Below are positions 23,651 through 34,990 of a stretch of 64,000 nucleotides of DNA, in pieces. The DNA is taken from positions 744,001-808,000 of the forward strand of contig OZ023199.1 of NCBI GenBank assembly GCA_963995505.1, in the 5' to 3' direction. A program made the position numbers and the translations under genes. Position 1 is the first letter of the stretch; each line of letters opens with the position of its first letter. The notes beneath the pieces are model-generated. The model was not told where the DNA came from. It was given only the letters and a program-made list of their open reading frames with translations, and did not search any database. The stretch comes from Hypericum androsaemum. Lineage: Eukaryota > Streptophyta > Magnoliopsida > Malpighiales > Hypericaceae.

Positions 23651-25170
23651 AGAATCACATTTAGTAGTTCATAGGGTGTTTACCTGGCATGACGCCATCT
23701 GCCTGTTGAGCATCATCCTAGTTCAGTACATAAACTCGTGCTGGCACTCTGGTTGACAGTGTTAAAGTTCAGGTGGGAACCACCGATCGAGCATGATTGG
23801 ATGTTGTCATCCGTATCTGGTTTGTTGCAGCAGCAATCACTGCTCGGATGTCAGTCTCTAGGCACCTTGCTATTACATGTCCTATCTTTTCGCAACGAAA
23901 GCATGCCCCAGTTATCCATCTGTATGTTTCATTGGTCGGTCAGTTTGTAACATCAGAATCTTTAGGTCTCAGTTGAGGGGTTACAGTTTCTCACCTGCAT
24001 TGTTCCTCAAGATGCACCCAACGTCTACATCTTCGACACTGGTCAGAATTATTGGGCAAGCTGTTGGTCGAGTTGCTACCTCGCACTAGGTTGTATGACT
24101 TTTTTGAAGCCTCAGGGGTGTGACTTCTAGCATACTGTCCCACCTTCCTCTTACAGCTCTCCTTGTCGACTCCATCCCGTTGCAGGTTTTGCTCTACTGC
24201 TAATGCTCGGGTCAGTACTTCTGAGTACGTCGGCAGGAATAATGGTACAATATGGTCCCTGATTTTCTTGGCCAACCCATCCTCAAATTTTAGTGCCTTG
24301 GTATCTTCATCCAGTGCTGCAGCCGACGTGAACACAGATAGCCTAGATTCACAGAAAATATCATGTCAAACACTTTAATAATGGCACATACCCAATGATT
24401 ATTCTTGACAGTACATACCTAGTAAATTCTCGATCATATTGTATGACCGTCATGTCTCCCTGGACCAGGTAGGTAAACTCCCTAGCCTTCTTCCTCTTTA
24501 GTGGGGCAGGGATGAATCTACCATGGAAATCCCTCAGGAATGCCTCCCAGAGCTGCACCTCCCTTCCTCTTCCCTCTATCTGCCGGGTTCGCTGATGCGT
24601 CTCCCACCACCTTTGTGCATCTCTGACCAGCTGATAGGAAGTATACAGTACTTTCTCATCCTCTTCCATACGAGCAATCTGAAAAACCTTTTACATCTCC
24701 AATATCCAGTCCTCTACTTGAATAGGATCTGAAACACCATCATATGTGGGAGGCTTTACCCTCTGAAATTGACGATACCCATCATCTCGAATTACTAGCA
24801 TTGGTTGTTGATGATGTTTTTGTTGTTTCTGTTGAGCTATAAAGTTGGTCAAGACTTGTAGGAGCCCAGCATCAATGGTCACTACAGGCGCAGGTGGTAC
24901 TGTGGGCGGTACTACCCCTAATGGAGGATTTGTTCCAATAGCTGCTGGTACCTCTTTTGGCCCATTCTCATCCTCTGGTTCATCCTCTCCCCCACCGCCA
25001 TTCCCAATGGGCAGAGGTGGTGGTAGTGGCAGTATTCCCCCTCCTTAGGGTACATTCTCAGTAGCGGTCGGTAGAAGAGGAAGTAATACTTGTATTTCGT
25101 CCTATGCTTCTCCAGAACTTCCTCTTGAACCTTGTCCTCATTCAGTCATTCTCCGGGTTTGTGGTGCCAT
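23651..25170 (-). pseudogene. Gypsy gag (broken)
   Basis: A start codon at 25170 opens MAPQTRRMTE followed by stops. Downstream is a Pro-rich stretch, then VKPPTYDGVSDPIQVEDWI, the QLVRDAQRWWETHQRT capsid helix and FTYLVQGDMTVIQYDREFTR, which are the retrotransposon gag core. Near 23990-24060 a Cys and His zinc-knuckle remnant (CRRCRRWVHLEEQC) is visible. Several stops and frameshifts make it non-functional. Confidence 0.88.
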
Positions 25171-25627
25171 GATCCTATACGGTCTACCCAGGTTCAAAAA
25201 TAAAATGAGTTCATAATCACCGTTTCACAACATAACGCACAATTTTTCCAATTTCAGGCTTGTAGCACATCAAACATTCATACAGCCATCCAGTTATTCA
25301 TATTAAATAGGTCTCAGTACAGTTTCAATTGTCCACGTATAACATTGTTATCATCAGCATATATAATTCACAGAACAATGAACTCATCACATAAGAGAAA
25401 ATATATTAACATATAAGCACTCATTCTCTGTACACCACTCAAAAATAATAAAAGAACAAACTGATCAACTTAAATCATCCTAGTAAGGTGTCCGCCTGAT
25501 GTACAACTGCAGTGTATTACAGAGCTATAATTCGAATCAAAATTTTTACATAACACCACTTAAAATTTTTGAAAAAACTTCAAACGTCCATAACTTTTAA
25601 ATGGCTTAAAATTAGGGCGTGTGATTT
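25171..25627 (-). other. Gypsy 5' leader remnant
   Basis: AT-rich non-coding DNA lies upstream of the gag start. I looked for a second TGTCACGCC LTR end here and found none, so the 5' LTR was lost where the copia fragment joins. Confidence 0.6.
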
Positions 25628-26171
25628 TTGGTTATGGCTGAAGGCCAGCCTGGATATAGCCTATTTTTCCCTACTACATCTGATCTAAAGCTTAAAGCTT
25701 TCTGCGACAGTGATTGGGCTACATGCAAGATGTCTCGAAGATCTATTATTGGTTTGCTGTCTTCTTCAAGAATTTCTTGGTCTCCTGGCGATCTAAGAAG
25801 CAAGGAACCATATCCCTTAGTTCATCTAAAGCCGAATACAGAGCACTATCTTCTATTAGCCGCGAATTAACATGGTTGAGGTACTTACTGGTATGCACAT
25901 TCCTCTTTATGGTCCTAGTCTTGTATTTTGTGATAGTCAATCCGCAATCCATATCGCGGAGAATCATATTTTTCACGAACGAACGAAGCACATTGAGATA
26001 GACTATCACTTCGTTCGTGAAAAGCTTCAACAAGGAGTGCTTCGATTGTTCCACGTTCCAACTGTGGATCAACCTGCTGAATTATTGACAAAGTCGTTAC
26101 TTAAACCCATGCATTATTTCCTCCTCTCCAAGTTTGGAATGTGTGATCCCCACATTCCAACTTGTGGGGGG
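25628..26171 (+). pseudogene. Copia RNase H fragment, 5'-truncated
   Basis: The fragment spans three frames. They read LKLKAFCDSDWATCKMSRRS, then WRSKKQGTISLSSSKAEYRA with LSSISRELTWLRYLL, then LVFCDSQSAIHIAENHIFHE with RTKHIEIDYHFVREKL and PAELLTKSL. This is the copia RNase H in order with two frameshifts. A G-run purine tract (TTGTGGGGGG) closes the coding part just before the LTR. The left join to gypsy leader is abrupt. Confidence 0.9.
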
Positions 26172-26578
26172 TGATGAAGATAGTCCGGCCTAGTCAACAA
26201 TCGAAGCCCAAGCAACCCACCAACACTTGCCAAGAAAAAACATTATTCCTCCTTCCTTCTGCTAACATGGATAAGAAACAAACATGCTCTCCCTTGAGCA
26301 AATATTCGAACAGAATGGAAGAAAAAGAGAGGGAAAATAATGATGAAATTCTCAACGACAAGAATAGAGTGGGGCCCAATATTATTCCTTTTGTTTGGCC
26401 ATTCTTTGATTCTTTGTAGAGGTGGCAGTGTATATAAACTTTACTAACTGTAAATTGTTAATATAATGAGACAAAAATGAGATAGTGGAAAAGTTTTTCC
26501 CTTCTATCAAAAGCTATGTCTCTTCTTCCTTTGTTCTTCCTCCTTCAGAAATTTCCTCTTCGATTTCTAAATTCAACA
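26172..26578 (+). repeat. Copia 3' LTR (407 bp)
   Basis: It begins TGATGAAGATAG after the polypurine tract and ends ATTCAACA. A TATA-like GTATATAAAC lies near 26431-26440. Short inverted ends are only TG and CA. The following TTATT (26579-26583) is the expected target duplication, but its partner is lost with the 5' end. Confidence 0.8.
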
Positions 26579-27124
26579 TTATTTAATGTAATAATTCATA
26601 TTTATATGTTATGATCGTAATATTTTTTCTATCTACCTAAGAAAAACTTATTTTTTTCCCTTCTATTTTATAAACTAATGCCATTTACAAGTGATACATG
26701 CACTGAAATCTTGATATTTTGTGAATTTGAATGTGTATCAATCGTTACTATTATCAAAAGTGAAAAATAGAAATCTTTTAATGATACTCTAATAAAATTA
26801 GAGAAATCAAATGAAGAATGTAAAATTTGTTATGTATCTGAAATGATGAATCGTGATTGTTTAACAAATCAATTCATATTGTTGTATTATAATCATAATA
26901 TATCAATTCATAAATATGTCGATACATTTTTTATCAATTCATAATGTATCAATTCAAATGTGAAAAATAGAAATTTAATCTAATGAAATTCTAAGAAAAA
27001 ATAAAGAAATCATAGGAACAATATAAAATTTGTTATATGTCTAAAGATGATGAATCATGATTAGTTAATATGTGAACTAATATTTATATATTATAAACAT
27101 AATATATTAATTCATCATATATTC
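26579..27124. other. AT-rich spacer
   Basis: Two diverged direct repeats of about 150 bases (GTGAAAAATAGAAAT, then TCTAATAAAATTAGAGAAATCA, then AATGTAAAATTTGTTATGT) lie around 26758-26900 and 26960-27080. No gene is seen. Confidence 0.5.
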
Positions 27125-27515
27125 CATGTGGGGAGGCGACGTAGCCGGAAGACAATGAAGCTTCAAAAACTTCGCGGGCTTGAAACTCTTTAGGTCGGAC
27201 CACGAGTTTGGGTCCCGCCTAATAGTCCACACGTTGATCATGACCTGGGATCGCTTTGGCACGAAGTATCCTGAAATGATGGCGTCCTCAGCTTCGTGCA
27301 AGAGCAGCGAGATAGGCGGGTGCAACCTCAGCGTCTCTTTGAGCGCGCATTTAAGGAATGTTAGCTTCTCTATATCCGCTTCCTCGACCTAGCGGTCAGG
27401 GCTGACCACCTCGGTGAGCTCTTGCTGGGCCCACTTCAAGTCCTTCGAGCTCCTCATCAGCTCCGTTAGGACCCACTCGATTGTCGATGCCACCCACCAA
27501 ACATCACGTCGTGAG
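27125..27515 (-). pseudogene. Cytochrome P450 relic, CYP84 (ferulate 5-hydroxylase)-like
   Basis: On the - strand the fragment reads DVMFGG, ASTIEWVLTELMRSSKDLK and AQQELTEVV, then a TAG stop, then VEEADIEKLTFLKCALKETL and RLHPPISLLLHEAEDAI. It then has GYFVPKRSQVMINVWTIRRD and SFKPAKF. These are the I-helix end, the K-helix ExxR (KETLR) and the PERF region (FKPAKF), in the pattern I know from CYP84A. Family members hydroxylate guaiacyl lignin precursors in the endoplasmic reticulum. The fragment lacks the N-terminus and the haem-binding Cys loop, and it carries an internal stop. A hAT MITE sits at its upstream end. Confidence 0.85.
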
Positions 27516-27525
27516 CCCACGTGGG

Positions 27526-28081
27526 TAGGGGTAAGCTTAAAACCGAAACAAACTGCAAACCACACCAAACCACACCGAAAAATCAAAACCGCAAAGCTAA
27601 AGTGGTATTTTCAAACCGTACCACACCAAACCGCATGCTTTCGGTGCGGAGTCGGTTTGTATTTTTTTCATCCCGCGAAACCGCACCGCACCGCATCTAT
27701 AAAATGATGTCGTTTTAATATAGGGTTTAGTATTGATTTGTTACTATATTTAATATAGGTTTAGTGTTGATTTGTTACTATATTTAAGCGTGGGCTTGTT
27801 GTGAATTTCGTGGGCTTGTTGTGAATTTGTGGGTTTAATTTTTGCCAAAAAATTGATGAAATTAGCCATTTTTCAAATTTGGGACTACTAAAATGGCAAA
27901 GTTCGAATTTGCGGTCCAAACCGCAACCCGCACCGCACCACCCCAACACCGCGCCACCCTGAACACCGCAGTTTTCGACCAAACTGCAAATCGCAAGGTG
28001 TGGATTTTACAAAAAAAAAAAGTTGCGGTACGGTGTCAATTTTCACACCGACACTGCAAAACCGCACCGAACTCACCCCTA
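27526..28081. mobile_element. hAT-type MITE (556 bp) beside the P450 relic
   Basis: The ends are TAGGGGTAAGC and the inverse of TAGGGGTGAGTTCGG. An 8-base duplication CACGTGGG lies at 27518-27525 and 28082-28089, which is the hAT length. The interior is rich in ACCGCAC-type and AACCGCAA-type repeats on both sides, and contains a 30-base direct repeat (TTTAGTGTTGATTTGTTACTATATTTAA-like) near 27725-27790. No transposase is encoded. Confidence 0.9.
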
Positions 28082-28089
28082 CACGTGGG

Positions 28090-28976
28090 TATACGAAGTT
28101 TTTTTTGTTGAGTTTGGGTTTTTTCATTGGGATTTCTAGAGGATTTGGATCACGTTATTCGGCGCAATCACATAAGGAGGAATTATTTAACCATAGAAAC
28201 TGCACTATCTTTCAAAACAGAGAACTATAACCGAGAATTTATTTTCTCAAAGGTACAATAATGATTAATTTAGACAACCACTGGCACGCTGTACGACATA
28301 CAAGACTTAATTTTGTTCTTATTCTCTCTTCGGAGAAGATAGGGACTTTAATTTTGTTCTTATAGATAACAATGGTCTATCAAGGTGCTAGTAAAAGGTT
28401 GAGGGGCGAGACATGACACGATGGACGCATGTTTTGACACTAATCATGCAACGGAGAAGCAAGGGCTTCGATCTTTAGAAGAGGGTTCCACCCGGCTGTG
28501 TTTCAGTTAAAAAAAGGTTAATTAACCCCTCCGTTGATGTGTGTTAATGGGTCCAAATATTGCCAAAATGGTCTGAATTATTGGTCACCAAAATGGCGCC
28601 AACTCGCTTATTATTTAAGGATCAAATATTTAAGTCTTTTTCCAATTCATATTCAGTTATTTTTATTAAATATTTAAAATAATTTTTTGGTAAGGATTTG
28701 GATATGAAAATAGACAATTGGAATATCTAAGATATTCAATTTAAAAAGTTACCTAGCCCACGCCCAACCCACCCAAAAAGGCCCACCCACCTAATCTCTC
28801 TCTCTCCCTTTGACTCGTAGCTCCCTCCGACGGACAAAAACTTAACATACCCCAAAATTCCTAATTATATATATATATATAATCCTAATTCCACAATCGG
28901 GAACAAACCAGCACTAAACGATGCAAGTCTTGCAAATATGAAAACACGAAATTCCAAACGCAGCCAATCCTATCAA
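28090..28976. other. Spacer, no gene seen
   Basis: Mixed-composition DNA with a CT-rich run at 28795-28810 and (AT)n at 28867-28881. Frames are short and unrecognised. Confidence 0.45.
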
Positions 28977-29340
28977 TTACCAACATACAAGTGGCTTGGA
29001 CATGAAAATGCATAATCCGAAATCCAATTCCTGGAAGCCACCAACACCACCCTCCTCCTCCTCCTCCTCCTTCTCCTCCTCCTTATATGGAAGAACAACA
29101 TCCAAGGATGTCCCAACTGGGAAACCAGACCAGAAAACAAACAAATCAACCCACCTCATCTCTCTGCAATATCCAATTCCCAAACCCAATTCAGGAAACT
29201 TGTCATCTAACAAGGAGACAAGCCTATCTGCACTTCCAAGGAACACTCCACTGAACTTGACCAGATCCAATCCAACCCTCATGAACAGATCTTCATGCAT
29301 CAGCTCTTCAGCTAAGTCCATCCACTGGTAAGCACCATCG
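28977..29340 (-). pseudogene. BBE-like relic, middle segment
   Basis: On the - strand it reads WMDLAEELMHEDLFMRVGLD, then VFLGSADRLVSLLDDKFPEL with REMRWVDLFVFWSGFPVGTS. This matches the BBE-like block after the FAD domain (in BBE-4 the equivalents are WQEIAAAKLDPNLFIR and AMYLGSAKDLVNLL, then EMRWIESVLFW). It is a distinct, more diverged copy. A Glu-rich low-complexity insertion follows, and a (TA)n microsatellite adjoins the upstream end. No FAD motifs and no C-terminus remain. Confidence 0.85.
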
Positions 29341-29351
29341 GATTCGGATTC

Positions 29352-29352
<1 letters not shown>

Positions 29353-29411
<59 letters not shown>
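29353..29411. repeat. (TA)n microsatellite
   Basis: A pure AT and TA alternation of about 59 bases adjoins the BBE relic. Confidence 0.95.
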
Positions 29412-29414
<3 letters not shown>

Positions 29415-30489
29415 GTTCAGAAATCCGAGTACAATAGATGATCGGAGATCCAAATTCCTTGGAATTGTGCCAAGCCTAGAGCGTTTACAAAGCCAATAAG
29501 CTACAAGATTTTGCTTTTCCTAGGAATACAACGTAGCTTCATGATGGTAGCTTTGAAAGATAGAGTCGGAGTTCATAGGACCAAGATTGTGTTCTTTAGT
29601 ACGTTTTATACCATGAGGACCGACGACTTCGCTTCCCTATGTGGGCCTGTTTTTGACGACGTGAAGCTGTTGAGTGCTCGGAACCGAAGACTTACGTAAG
29701 AAAGAAGAGCTAGTAACGTGGTTGGAGTTTGGAGTAGTTTTAATTTTGGTTCACAATTATATAACGGATAGTGTTCGATTAGCTTGATGTAATAATAATT
29801 ACATGGTTCAAATCAAAGGTACTATCCCGACTCCAAATGGAATAAGGGTTGCTGTTTTAGTGTTTAGGTAGGTTTCATATATGATATATGACGAAGTTAT
29901 AGTTTAATTTTGTCCCGAATCGAGCTTTTATTGTTTTCTCTGGAGAAAAAATAATTATGGAAGCTAAATTACATTAGTTTCGCATTTGGTCGTCCGATAG
30001 ATACTAAAAGACGAGAAATTTGAGAATCAAACGACGGGCAAAGAAAAATAAACAAATTGCACTTTTTTTTAATTATTTCCTTTTAACAATCCAGAGCATA
30101 GGCCCATGAGCTATGGAAATGCTATTCTAGTTTGGGCCTCTAAATCCCAAATAGACTCCAGTAGCGGAGAAGCCCAACCCAACAGAACAGATCATTAGAA
30201 CCTTCTCCAAATCGAACGGCCATGATACTCGCGGGAATCCTAAGTCTAAGCCAACCCCAAAGGTTTGAAACACGATCCCCAACACCCAAACTCACGTACG
30301 TTTTAATAACCAAATTGCCACTGTTAGATTAGATGCTCTATGTCACCACCCAGACCCCAGGTTTTCGCCGCTTATAAAAGCCGTCTCCTCCGAAATAAAT
30401 TTCCCATCGATAAAAAGAAATTCCTCTTTTCCTCGTCCTCCTTGTTCTTTCCTAGCCCTATTTTTTTCAAACCGCGAAGCTCCTAGGAT
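29412..30489. other. Spacer and presumed promoter of the Ran pseudogene
   Basis: A small open frame at 29511-29699 (+) is unrecognised. Near 30370-30380 the sequence CTTATAAAAGCCG is a plausible TATA box for the Ran-like gene. It is followed by a pyrimidine-rich leader that ends at 30489 where a MITE enters. Confidence 0.5.
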
Positions 30490-31304
30490 CAAAGTTCTTA
30501 AAAACGACCCGGAGAGCGACCCGCTCTGCCCTCCGGGTCGCGGGTTGATTCAACCGGTCGGACCGGCCCTTTTCATGCCTCACTTTTGAATTTTTTATGT
30601 GAGTAGTGTCTTCTTTCTAGAGTATTCTTACTCTTTTCGACTTAAAAAAAATTCCTTTTCTTATGTTTTTTGTCTTCCCAAGGTAAGTAAATATCTTTTA
30701 TTCAACACACTTTCTCTTTCTCAGGTGGGTATTGTCACTTTTCTCATTCTTCTCTCTCTTCCCAATGACTCTTCTTCTCCTTCTTTGTCTTTTCTCCTTC
30801 CTCCTGTCTTTCACTTTCTCTCTCCTTCAATTTTTTTCCTCCGCCACACAAATCAATTAAAAGGAATGGATGGGATAAGTATTTACTATTTACTAGGTGT
30901 AGTGTGGCGTGGGAGATTGGAAAAGTAAAGGCAATTTCAACTTCCAAGAAAAAAAATTTCAAGAAAAATTCAACTTCCAAGAAAAAAAATTTCAAGAAAA
31001 ATTCAACTTCCAAGAAATAGTCATGATTTTTGTACTTCCAAGTCTGACCCACTCTCCATCTCCCTCTCTTTGTCGGCCTTAGCATTTAATTTAGATGGGT
31101 TTGATTTTTTAAAAAAAAAAATTGGGAAAAACCTAACGAACCGGAAAAATTTGGGTCAAAAACTTGGTCGAATCGTCCGGTCTGACCGGATTTTGTCCGG
31201 TTCGTTAGGTAGGCGAGTTTTAGGTTATAACCAGAACGCTTTCCACACCGATTCACGGTCCGACCGGTCGGACCGCCGGTCGGACCGCGTTTTTTAAAAC
31301 CTTG
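30490..31304. mobile_element. hAT-type MITE (815 bp) in the 5' leader of the Ran-like gene
   Basis: The ends are CAAAGTTCTTAAAAACG and the inverse of CAAGGTTTTAAAAAACG. Both arms are rich in GGTCGGACCGG-type sequence. An 8-base duplication CCTAGGAT lies at 30482-30489 and 31305-31312. The interior holds a 38-base direct repeat unit (CAACTTCCAAGAAAAAAAATTTCAAGAAAAATT) near 30940-31015. No transposase. A second member is at 37844. Confidence 0.93.
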
Positions 31305-31342
31305 CCTAGGATCCTCCACCACCACCGCAACCGAAACTTTTC

Positions 31343-32604
31343 ATGGTATCTCTCTCTCTTCGATTTCGCGTTTCCCGTCTTGGACTAGATCTTATTCTAC
31401 GTCGCCGTTTCGTGTCTTTCTTTTAGGCGCTGCCGATTCAGCGAGCTTCAAGCTTGTGCTTGTCGGTGACTGTAGTACAGGTACCTCATTCGATCCCCTT
31501 TTTTCTTTTCAATTAATCGCTTATTCCGATAATTGATTTAGGATTTTCTGGTGATTTTTATCTGCTTGGTAACCTTGATTAGAGCCTTGATTTTTGGTTT
31601 GGATATATTTTTTCAGGGAAAACAACCTTGGTGAAGAGGCATCTCACCGGAGAGTTCGAGAAGAGATACGAACGTAAGTTTGGATTCTCGTCTTATTTTT
31701 TTAAATTTGACGGGGTTGGTTGTCTGATTATGGTGTGTGTTTGGTTTGCAGCAACTATTGATGTGGAAGTCCATCCCCTTGACTTCTTCTTCACCAGCTG
31801 CGGAAAGATTCGCTTCTACTGCTGGGACACGGCTAGCCAGGAGAATTTTCGTCGTCGTCGTCGTAGAGATGCGTACTAGTGAGTGAGTGAGTATGGTTGT
31901 TTGTTTTGATTTTCCACTCAGCTTTAATTATTATTGCTTTTGCAGCATCAGTTGTCAATGCGCTATTATCATGTTTGACGTCACTGCAAGGTTGACCTAT
32001 AACAATGTCCGAACTTGGCATAGGGATCTTTGCCGGTAGGTACATACAACTACTAAATTATTATTATGAGGAATCTCTTCCTGTTTATTTCTCCTTCATT
32101 CCGTTCTTTGTATCCAGGGTCTGTGTTGCGAAGATTCCTATTGTTCCAGGTTGATCTGAAGAGCAGGCAGGTGAAGGCCAAGCAAGTTACTTTCGGCGAA
32201 GAGCAACTATAACTTTGAAAAGCCCTTCCTCTATCTTGCCCGGAAACTAGCCGGGTAAAGTTCACCTTGTTCAACAGCTTCATCATGCTTTTGCATTCAG
32301 ATCAATGATCAATATTTTTACTTTTATCATCTTCTCTTTGCTTCAGGGATGCCAAGCTGCATTTTGTTGAGTCTCCTGCTTTGGCTCCTCCCGAGGTCCA
32401 AATCGACCTCACCGCACAACCACAGTAAGTTCATCTGCATCCATCCTGGTCTTATATCCTCTTCTGCAAACACTTTTTTATTTAAATAGTGACATTCTTC
32501 TGACACAAATCATTTATCGGTACTAATACAGGCACGAGGCTGAGCTTGCTGCCGCTGCCAGTCAAACTCTTCCAGACGACGACGATGATGACGCATTCGA
32601 GTGA
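31343..32604 (+). pseudogene. RAN: Ran GTPase pseudogene, introns retained
   Basis: Eight exon pieces with GT and AG borders can be traced: 31343-31345, 31427-31480, 31617-31673, 31752-31878, 31946-32035, 32118-32254, 32347-32424 and 32532-32604. They spell the nuclear transport GTPase Ran in order: [83 protein letters not shown] and the acidic tail LPDDDDDDAFE. Lesions are plain: a deletion with frameshift after MALPIQ, GDGGTGK changed to GDCSTGK, DTAGQ changed to DTASQ, an Arg repeat replacing GGLRDGYY, a TGA stop at 32152-32154, loss of the NKxD base-recognition motif and loss of the SAK motif. No functional GTPase is possible. Kept introns show it arose by DNA duplication, not retroposition. 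Confidence 0.9.
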
Positions 32605-33815
32605 AGATCTTTGAGTGCAGTTTGTTATCGGAATGGTGGCTTGGCTTTATTTTTATGGGTTTTGATGATGAGAATTGTTTCCTTGGAGATATACCAGTAT
32701 AGACTGAATCATTTTTATGAGGATTGTTACGGCAGCGGCCTGTTTGTTTGCGTTTGTATTCCGAGTGGGAAGTGTTGATAGCCAAAGGGCCCAAACCGCA
32801 ATCTCCCAAAATTCCATGCGTTACCATTACGGTTAGGCCAAACAAAGGCTTACAGTTTTGTAATCTACCTTCCTGTCTTATAGTGCTAAGAAGATTTCTT
32901 GAACTTTTCCTCACGTATCCTTGCTTAAGTCAATAATCACGTTCGTCCTTGATAATCTAACTTTTAAAGAAGTTTTGGTATACTTTCCAATAAAACCAAT
33001 TTGAAGAATACCGCTTAATTTTAGTTTAACCAACAATTTAAAATTTGAACAATGTTCAAGCTATATCACTTGATATTATGAATGTAAATCATAACAAAGA
33101 ATTTGAGATTGTAGATCTAGAGATAGAAGAAACGTGTTTTGACATTAGATTTATATTCACACTCATGAACATATAAAATATGACCTAATATGATCGGGAT
33201 GTGGCCGGGTGCTATGTGTCTGATGACAGTTGTAACGACACGTTTAGATGCTATCATTGAAAATTTTACCAAATTTAAATCTGAGTTAGTCGGTTCAATG
33301 AGTATTTTTCGATCACGATGATACGCTCGAACGAGTTGTATATCTTTGAGAAGAATTTTTTTTACGCTCTCTCAATCTCCAAGACGCCACCCACGGTAGC
33401 TTAATTGGCAAAAGAGAAGAATGGCATAAATTAATGAGAAAAATGGGGAATAGCTCGTGTTGATAAATGTTCACAATAATCTGCAAAAAGTTGTCCAGTT
33501 AGTTCAATTTTAAGTATTCAAGGTTAAGCATTGTTGAGTCGAGTTTAGTGACTCACTCTCAAAATTTTCATTCGGACTACTTGTTCTAATTTTCATTGGT
33601 GAAGTAAGATCAATTTGATATAACACAAAGCTAGGAAATTCAGTCACGAATGTATTTGTGTCATCAAAACTGTTGTTTGCGTAAATAATTGTTAAAAATC
33701 TATTTTAGTATTTTACAATTCTTTCAACATATCACTAATTCGTGGTTTAAAAATGTGTGATCGGGGGTAACAAATATTCTGAGTGATAAATATTTTTCTC
33801 GTTAACTATCACCGG
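32605..33815. other. AT-rich spacer
   Basis: Downstream of the Ran pseudogene the DNA is AT-rich, with a GC-richer stretch to about 32900. A tRNA-like GTAGCTTAATTGGCAAAAG near 33398 could be a SINE remnant. No gene is seen. Confidence 0.45.
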
Positions 33816-33970
33816 TAAACAAATTTTCTAGATAAAATACTATAAAAATTATTAAATTTAAAAATAAATATATAAAAATTTATATAAACAAATTTTCTAG
33901 ATAAAATACTATAAAAATTATTAAATTTAAAAATAAATATATAAAAATTTATATAAACAAATTTTCAGAT
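33816..33970. repeat. 69-bp tandem repeat (2.2 copies)
   Basis: The unit starting TAAACAAATTTTCTAGATAA repeats at 33816 and 33885 without visible change, and a third partial copy starts at 33954 as TAAACAAATTTTCAGATAA. Confidence 0.93.
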
Positions 33971-34990
33971 AAATGTTCACTTTCCAAAACCGAAGAAATA
34001 ATGATCCGCACGCAGGGTGTATTTTTTCTTTCCAGTACTATGCTTTCTTGACAATTATAGATTGTCAGGAAATATTAGAATAGAGATAATATCAACGCAC
34101 CAAAACTATCGGTTTATTATATTGAAGTAGTAAAGGGTTGGAGCGTTTATTCTTTTCAAGTCTGAATCAAGTACTAAATGTTATGGTAGAACAATAAAAG
34201 GGCAAAATGGTCATAAATATTTTGAAAAAAAATTGATTAAGTAGTATATTTTAATATTGTTTAATTGTTATCTTTTCCAAATGAAACTAATTAGTCATTG
34301 AAGTTCACCACTAAAAATACAAAAATATTCGTAAGATAAAAAATTAAAACAGTCTTCTCTCTCAAATCCATGTCATCAATTAGGTACCATTAAGTCTCAA
34401 ATACATATTTAATATATTACATTAAGCATTTTCTGTATTCAGATTTTTCTATTTAATATATTACAATAAATATTTAAGTTTCCGAAAAAATCTCAAATCC
34501 GTATATATTTTTTATTAACGATATGATATTTTTCTGTAGCGTTAATTAATTTTTGGAGGATTGCGTAGCATTAATTAATTAATAAAGATGGGAAAGAATC
34601 TCTTTGCATGAGAAAAGGAGCATACATTAATAGCATCAGAAAGAGTGGTTCAAGTTTTCTTTTGCTAAAAGCATGCAAGGGTGGTCAGAGGCGAGGTCAG
34701 CCACCAAGTAAAGTAAACAAGTAAGTAAACCAGAAGAGCAAGGAAGAGTTAAGAGGTTCCACCAAACAAACAAACAAAAAAAAAGGGAAGAGTTAGGACT
34801 AGGAGGGTTCTGGATCTGTTCATCATAACTAGGGAAACCCTCAGATTTTTTTCCCCTGGGAACTCTCCATAGCCGCCACACTCCCTCCAAGCTTCCGGCC
34901 ACCTTCCTTCCCCTCGTGCCACCACCGTCCGGTGTCTGCATTGTAGCTCTCGTGTCTTAGTCGCCGTCCCCGCAAGCTCCAATTCAGCTC
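33971..34990. other. Spacer and presumed promoter of the H15-domain gene
   Basis: The spacer is AT-rich to about 34620, then GC-richer. A palindromic TTAATTAATTAATTAAT stretch lies near 34545-34585. The last 150 bases before 34991 are pyrimidine-rich on the + strand (CCTTCCCCTCGTGCC), as in a 5' leader. Confidence 0.45.

Larger units (their letters stand above)
18403..25625 (-). mobile_element. Degenerate Ty3/gypsy (Tekay-like chromovirus) retrotransposon, 5' LTR missing
   Basis: Read on the - strand the order is leader, gag (from about 25170), protease, reverse transcriptase, RNase H, integrase, a chromodomain-like tail, polypurine tract and 3' LTR. The order of RNase H before integrase and the motifs are those of gypsy elements. 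Many stops and frameshifts break the frames, and a TRIM is nested between RNase H and integrase. The 5' LTR is absent: about 450 bases of leader end at roughly 25625 against a copia fragment. The left end cuts BAHD-A. Confidence 0.9.

Noticed and set aside
27389..28230. Frames in and around the hAT MITE at 27.5-28.1 kb
   Set aside because: They arise from the AACCGCACC-type repeats of the MITE arms.
33390..33430. tRNA gene suggested by GTAGCTTAATTGGC
   Set aside because: No cloverleaf and no matching B box at tRNA distance; at most a SINE scrap.
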